Part shown: piece by piece, positions 61,338-64,000 of the stretch
Layout of the letters: every line of letters starts with the position of its first letter
Position numbering within the stretch: the stretch's first letter is position 1
NCBI GenBank assembly: GCA_944321845.1
Contig: CALUMT010000040.1
Location: 17,003-81,002 of the forward strand
Length of the DNA stretch: 64,000 bases
Origin: an uncultured Butyricimonas sp.
GTDB lineage: Bacteria > Bacteroidota > Bacteroidia > Bacteroidales > Marinifilaceae
Reading direction: 5' to 3'
Position numbers and translations under genes: made by a program
Notes under the pieces: model-generated
Told to the model about the DNA's origin: nothing
The model's database searches: none
Seen by the model: the letters and a program-made list of their open reading frames with translations, nothing else

Positions 61338-62366
61338 ATGAAAGTTGCATTTATTATACCACGTTTGGTTAATCAAGGGCCTATACTTGTTGTGAGAGAT
61401 TTGGTTGCCGGTTTGCAACAGGAGGGGGTAGAATGTACGGTTTTTTATTTTGATGCAGGTAATGAGATCTTAATGGATTGTGAGGCATATCAAATTGATT
61501 TTTGGAAGGGTAGAGATTTTCAAGATTATGATGTTGTACATTCTCATGGAATTCGTCCTGATGCTTATGTGTATTTGCATCGTTCTAAGATGAGAAAATG
61601 TCGATGTATTTCAACTTTGCATAATTACATGAAAGAGGATCTGGCGTATCAATATAATTCTTGGATCTCATTTGTGTTTTCACGTCTTTGGTTGTTCTTT
61701 TTAAGAAAGCATGATTTGATAGTTGTTTTAAGTAAGCATGCTTTGGATTATTATAAACGCTGGTTGCCAGAGAAAAAATTAGCTTGCGTGTATAATGCAA
61801 AGACTGTTGATAAGTCCTTGGATTTAACAGCAAATGAAAAGATAAAATTATTATTGTTTAAAAAAAAATATCGACTAATAGGAGTGAATGCTTTGTTGAC
61901 GCAACGTAAAGGAATTGATCAACTTATAAAAGTATTAACTTTGCTTCCTGATTATGCGTTAGTTGTTGTCGGCGATGGCCAAGAACGTTTTAATCTAGAG
62001 AACCAAGCGAAGGAGATGGGAGTGAAAGATCGTTGTTTGTTTTTAGGATATCAATTGAATGCTTTTCGTTATTTACGTTATTATGATGTTTATGGTATGG
62101 TAAGTAGAAGTGAGGGTTTCCCCTTGTCTTTAATAGAAGCTGCAGCTTATGGAGTAGCAACAGTGTGTTCCAAAATTCCAATTTTTGAAGAAACCTTTAC
62201 AGATAAAGAAGTCCTTTTTTTTAAGTTGGAAGATACAAATTCTTTAAAAGATGCGATATTACGGGCAGATAGTATGATTGGAAAGAATTTTAAACGAGCG
62301 TATGAGGAACGTTATACATTAAAAAGGATGGTAAAAACTTATTTGTTTCTATATTGTGGTGTGTAA
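61338..62366 (+). CDS. GT4 family glycosyltransferase
   Basis: 342 residues with a GT-B fold. N-terminal VAFIIPRLVNQGPILVVRDLV and DYDVVHSHGIRPDAY; C-terminal LIGVNALLTQRKGIDQLIKVL, VVVGDGQERFN and the E-x7-E motif in SEGFPLSLIEAAAYG (about 256-270). Donor and acceptor unknown. Last gene of the AT-rich cassette; 63 bases separate it from the flippase. Confidence 0.88.
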   Translation: MKVAFIIPRLVNQGPILVVRDLVAGLQQEGVECTVFYFDAGNEILMDCEAYQIDFWKGRDFQDYDVVHSHGIRPDAYVYLHRSKMRKCRCISTLHNYMKEDLAYQYNSWISFVFSRLWLFFLRKHDLIVVLSKHALDYYKRWLPEKKLACVYNAKTVDKSLDLTANEKIKLLLFKKKYRLIGVNALLTQRKGIDQLIKVLTLLPDYALVVVGDGQERFNLENQAKEMGVKDRCLFLGYQLNAFRYLRYYDVYGMVSRSEGFPLSLIEAAAYGVATVCSKIPIFEETFTDKEVLFFKLEDTNSLKDAILRADSMIGKNFKRAYEERYTLKRMVKTYLFLYCGV

Positions 62367-62429
62367 TATTTTCTTTTGTAGATATTGAAAAGCAGATTAT
62401 CTTTGTTTGTATAAAAATATAATTTATAC

Positions 62430-63869
62430 ATGTCAGGAGGAAAGTCATTAAAACGAAAGACAGTGAGTGGAATTATTTGGAGTGCCGTGGAACGTTTCTC
62501 GGTGGCTGGTCTACAATTCCTCATCATGATCGTGATGGCGCGGTTGCTCTTGCCGGAGGACTACGGGTTGGTGGCCATGTTGCAGATCTTCATCGCCATC
62601 TCGCAATCGCTCATCGACAGCGGTTTCTCGCAGGCGCTGATCCGCAAGCTTGACCGCACGCAGGTAGACTTGTCGACCGTGTTCTACTTCAACGTGGTCG
62701 TGGGGGTATTCCTCTACCTCTTGCTATTCTTTACCGCCCCGTTGATTGCCTCTTTTTACAAGGCACCGGAACTGGTGGATATCACCAGGGTCATCGCTAT
62801 CGGGTTGGCGTTTAACTCCTTCACGGTGGTCCAGCGGGCCTTGTTGACCGCCCGGGTGGATTTCAAGACGCAGGCCAAGGCGAGCCTGACGGCGGTGATC
62901 GTGTCCGGGATAGTGGGAATCGGCATGGCCTATGGCGGGTTTGGGGTATGGTCCATCGTGGTACAACAAGTGAGTAATTTAGGCGTGAACGCCTTGATCC
63001 TTTGGATCGTGTCGAGATGGAAACCCTCCCTGGTTTACTCGTGGAAGTCTTTCCGGGAGTTATTCGGTTTCGGGTCAAAACTTCTCTTGTCAGGTTTGCT
63101 GGATACTCTTTACCGTAACATTTACTTGATCGTTATCGGGAAAGTATTTTCCAAGGCTGACCTGGGGTATTACACGCGGGCTCAACAGTTCTCGGATTTC
63201 CCGGCATCGACGTTGACGGGAATATTCCAACGGGTCACTTACCCGGTACTCTGCACCATGCAAGAAGACACGGGACGATTGGCGTTGAATTACCGGCGCT
63301 TGTTACGGGTGGTGTCCTACATCATCTTCCCGTTGATGATCGGTCTGGCGGCGGTGTCCACCCCGCTGGTGTTGCTCCTGCTGACGGAGAAGTGGCTGTT
63401 TGCCGCGTATTTGTTGAAAATTATCTGCGTGGCGGCCATGTTTTACCCGGTACATGCCATTAACCTGAACCTGCTGCAGGTAAAGGGACGCTCGGACCTG
63501 TTCCTTCGGCTGGAAATCATCAAGAAAATCATTGGCGTCACTATTCTTTGCGTGACCATCCCGATGGGGCTGGTTGCCATGTGCGTTGGGCAGATTTTCT
63601 CCTCGGTGATTTGCCTGGTCGTGAACACGTACTACACCGGGAAATTGATTCGGGTTGGTTTTGTCCGACAATCGCTGGATTTGTTACCCATCCTGTTGCT
63701 TACCTTCTCGATGGGGGGACTGGTGTACTGGGTGACAACTTTAATTGAGGCACCTGCCTTGCAGCTATGCGCCGGGATCGGGGTAGGCGTGGTGTATTAC
63801 ATCTTGTTTTCAATCATTTTCAAGTTCACAGAAGCGCGGGAGTTGATCTCGCTCGTCAAAAGAAAATAA
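62430..63869 (+). CDS. Wzx-type polysaccharide flippase
   Basis: 479 residues with about twelve membrane helices; it moves lipid-linked repeat units across the inner membrane (MOP superfamily, WzxC-like). The N-terminus GIIWSAVERFSVAGLQFLIMIVMARLL and LPEDYGLVAMLQIFIAISQSLIDSGFSQALIR are typical. The first 70 or so bases are AT-rich like the cassette upstream, then codons become GC-rich, so a recombination edge seems to lie at about 62500. Confidence 0.92.
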   Translation: MSGGKSLKRKTVSGIIWSAVERFSVAGLQFLIMIVMARLLLPEDYGLVAMLQIFIAISQSLIDSGFSQALIRKLDRTQVDLSTVFYFNVVVGVFLYLLLFFTAPLIASFYKAPELVDITRVIAIGLAFNSFTVVQRALLTARVDFKTQAKASLTAVIVSGIVGIGMAYGGFGVWSIVVQQVSNLGVNALILWIVSRWKPSLVYSWKSFRELFGFGSKLLLSGLLDTLYRNIYLIVIGKVFSKADLGYYTRAQQFSDFPASTLTGIFQRVTYPVLCTMQEDTGRLALNYRRLLRVVSYIIFPLMIGLAAVSTPLVLLLLTEKWLFAAYLLKIICVAAMFYPVHAINLNLLQVKGRSDLFLRLEIIKKIIGVTILCVTIPMGLVAMCVGQIFSSVICLVVNTYYTGKLIRVGFVRQSLDLLPILLLTFSMGGLVYWVTTLIEAPALQLCAGIGVGVVYYILFSIIFKFTEARELISLVKRK

Positions 63870-63873
63870 AGTC

Positions 63874-64000
63874 ATGGAAGAAAAAAACATAACGGTAACG
63901 TCCCCGTTGTTGCCGGATCTCGGGGAATTGAACGATTACCTGAAAGACATCTGGAGCCGGAAGTGGATTACCAACAACGGGCATTATCACCGGGAACTGG
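63874..64000 (+). CDS. DegT/DnrJ/EryC1-type sugar aminotransferase, 5' end only
   Basis: 42 codons of a gene that runs past the right edge. The start MEEKNITVTSPLLPDLGELN followed by DIWSRKWITNNGHYHREL is the typical N-terminus of PLP-dependent aminotransferases that make amino sugars for surface glycans. Four bases after the flippase stop. It may use the 4-keto sugar produced by the dehydratase at 55651. Confidence 0.82.
   Translation, partial: MEEKNITVTSPLLPDLGELNDYLKDIWSRKWITNNGHYHREL

Overview
The window is a chromosomal stretch from a Bacteroidales gut bacterium. Two SusC/SusD outer-membrane uptake loci have FecR-type anti-sigma factors, and the SusC proteins begin with signalling STN domains. 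Promoters fit the Bacteroidota pattern TTTG-N19-TAnnTTTG, for example upstream of gap and tRNA-Lys. There are DUF3089 and DUF5117-type proteins and a zinc-less Tgt. The FecR/SusC style and the DUF5117-type protease locus suggest an Odoribacteraceae member such as Butyricimonas or Odoribacter; that placement is inference. No phage, insertion sequence or CRISPR array was seen.

Layout. 1-5838: housekeeping genes (patatin-like lipase, gap, tilS, a stand-alone ECF sigma factor with a lipoprotein, ychF) and a candidate small RNA at 1927-2021. 6219-15931: uptake locus 1, fecR-susC-susD-lipoprotein-zinc protease, which looks built for protein or peptide use; no sigma gene lies next to its fecR. 16066-22457: ettA, AsmA and HhH proteins, tRNA-Lys, MscS channel. 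22527-31109: uptake locus 2, sigma-fecR-susC-susD-lipoprotein remnant-TlpA. Here the sigma gene crosses an A10 tract in two frames, susC carries two frameshifts, susD one, and the next gene is cut off and runs into tlpA. 31732-45921: parE-parC-aroK, a PD-(D/E)XK nuclease, nitroreductase, FAH-like protein, acyl-CoA ligase, DUF3089 lipoprotein, pepD. 46262-47932: a small AT-rich block with a secreted beta-propeller and a lipoprotein. 48173-55549: DPP IV, acyloxyacyl hydrolase, tgt, lptG, rluB-type synthase. 55651-64000: the left part of a surface polysaccharide locus (sugar-nucleotide dehydratase, KOW-less NusG-like protein, Wzz, two glycosyltransferases, EpsG-type polymerase, flippase, start of a DegT aminotransferase).

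Most notable signals. (1) In both uptake loci base composition changes to AT-rich at the same domain boundary, just after the SusC plug, and stays so through the SusD-linked genes, while the N-terminal signalling part keeps host-like composition. This looks like exchange of specificity cassettes behind a fixed signalling front end. (2) The locus 2 sigma gene needs a -1 shift at a perfect A AAA AAG heptamer in an A10 run, and its -7 box sits in the loop of a perfect 10-bp inverted repeat. (3) Three intergenic regions carry short degenerate arrays of unrelated sequence that all have an 11-bp period. (4) The locus 1 lipoprotein looks like a zinc peptidase whose HExxH has become IKFDH. Homopolymer frameshifts can be sequencing errors, so locus 2 needs checking against reads.
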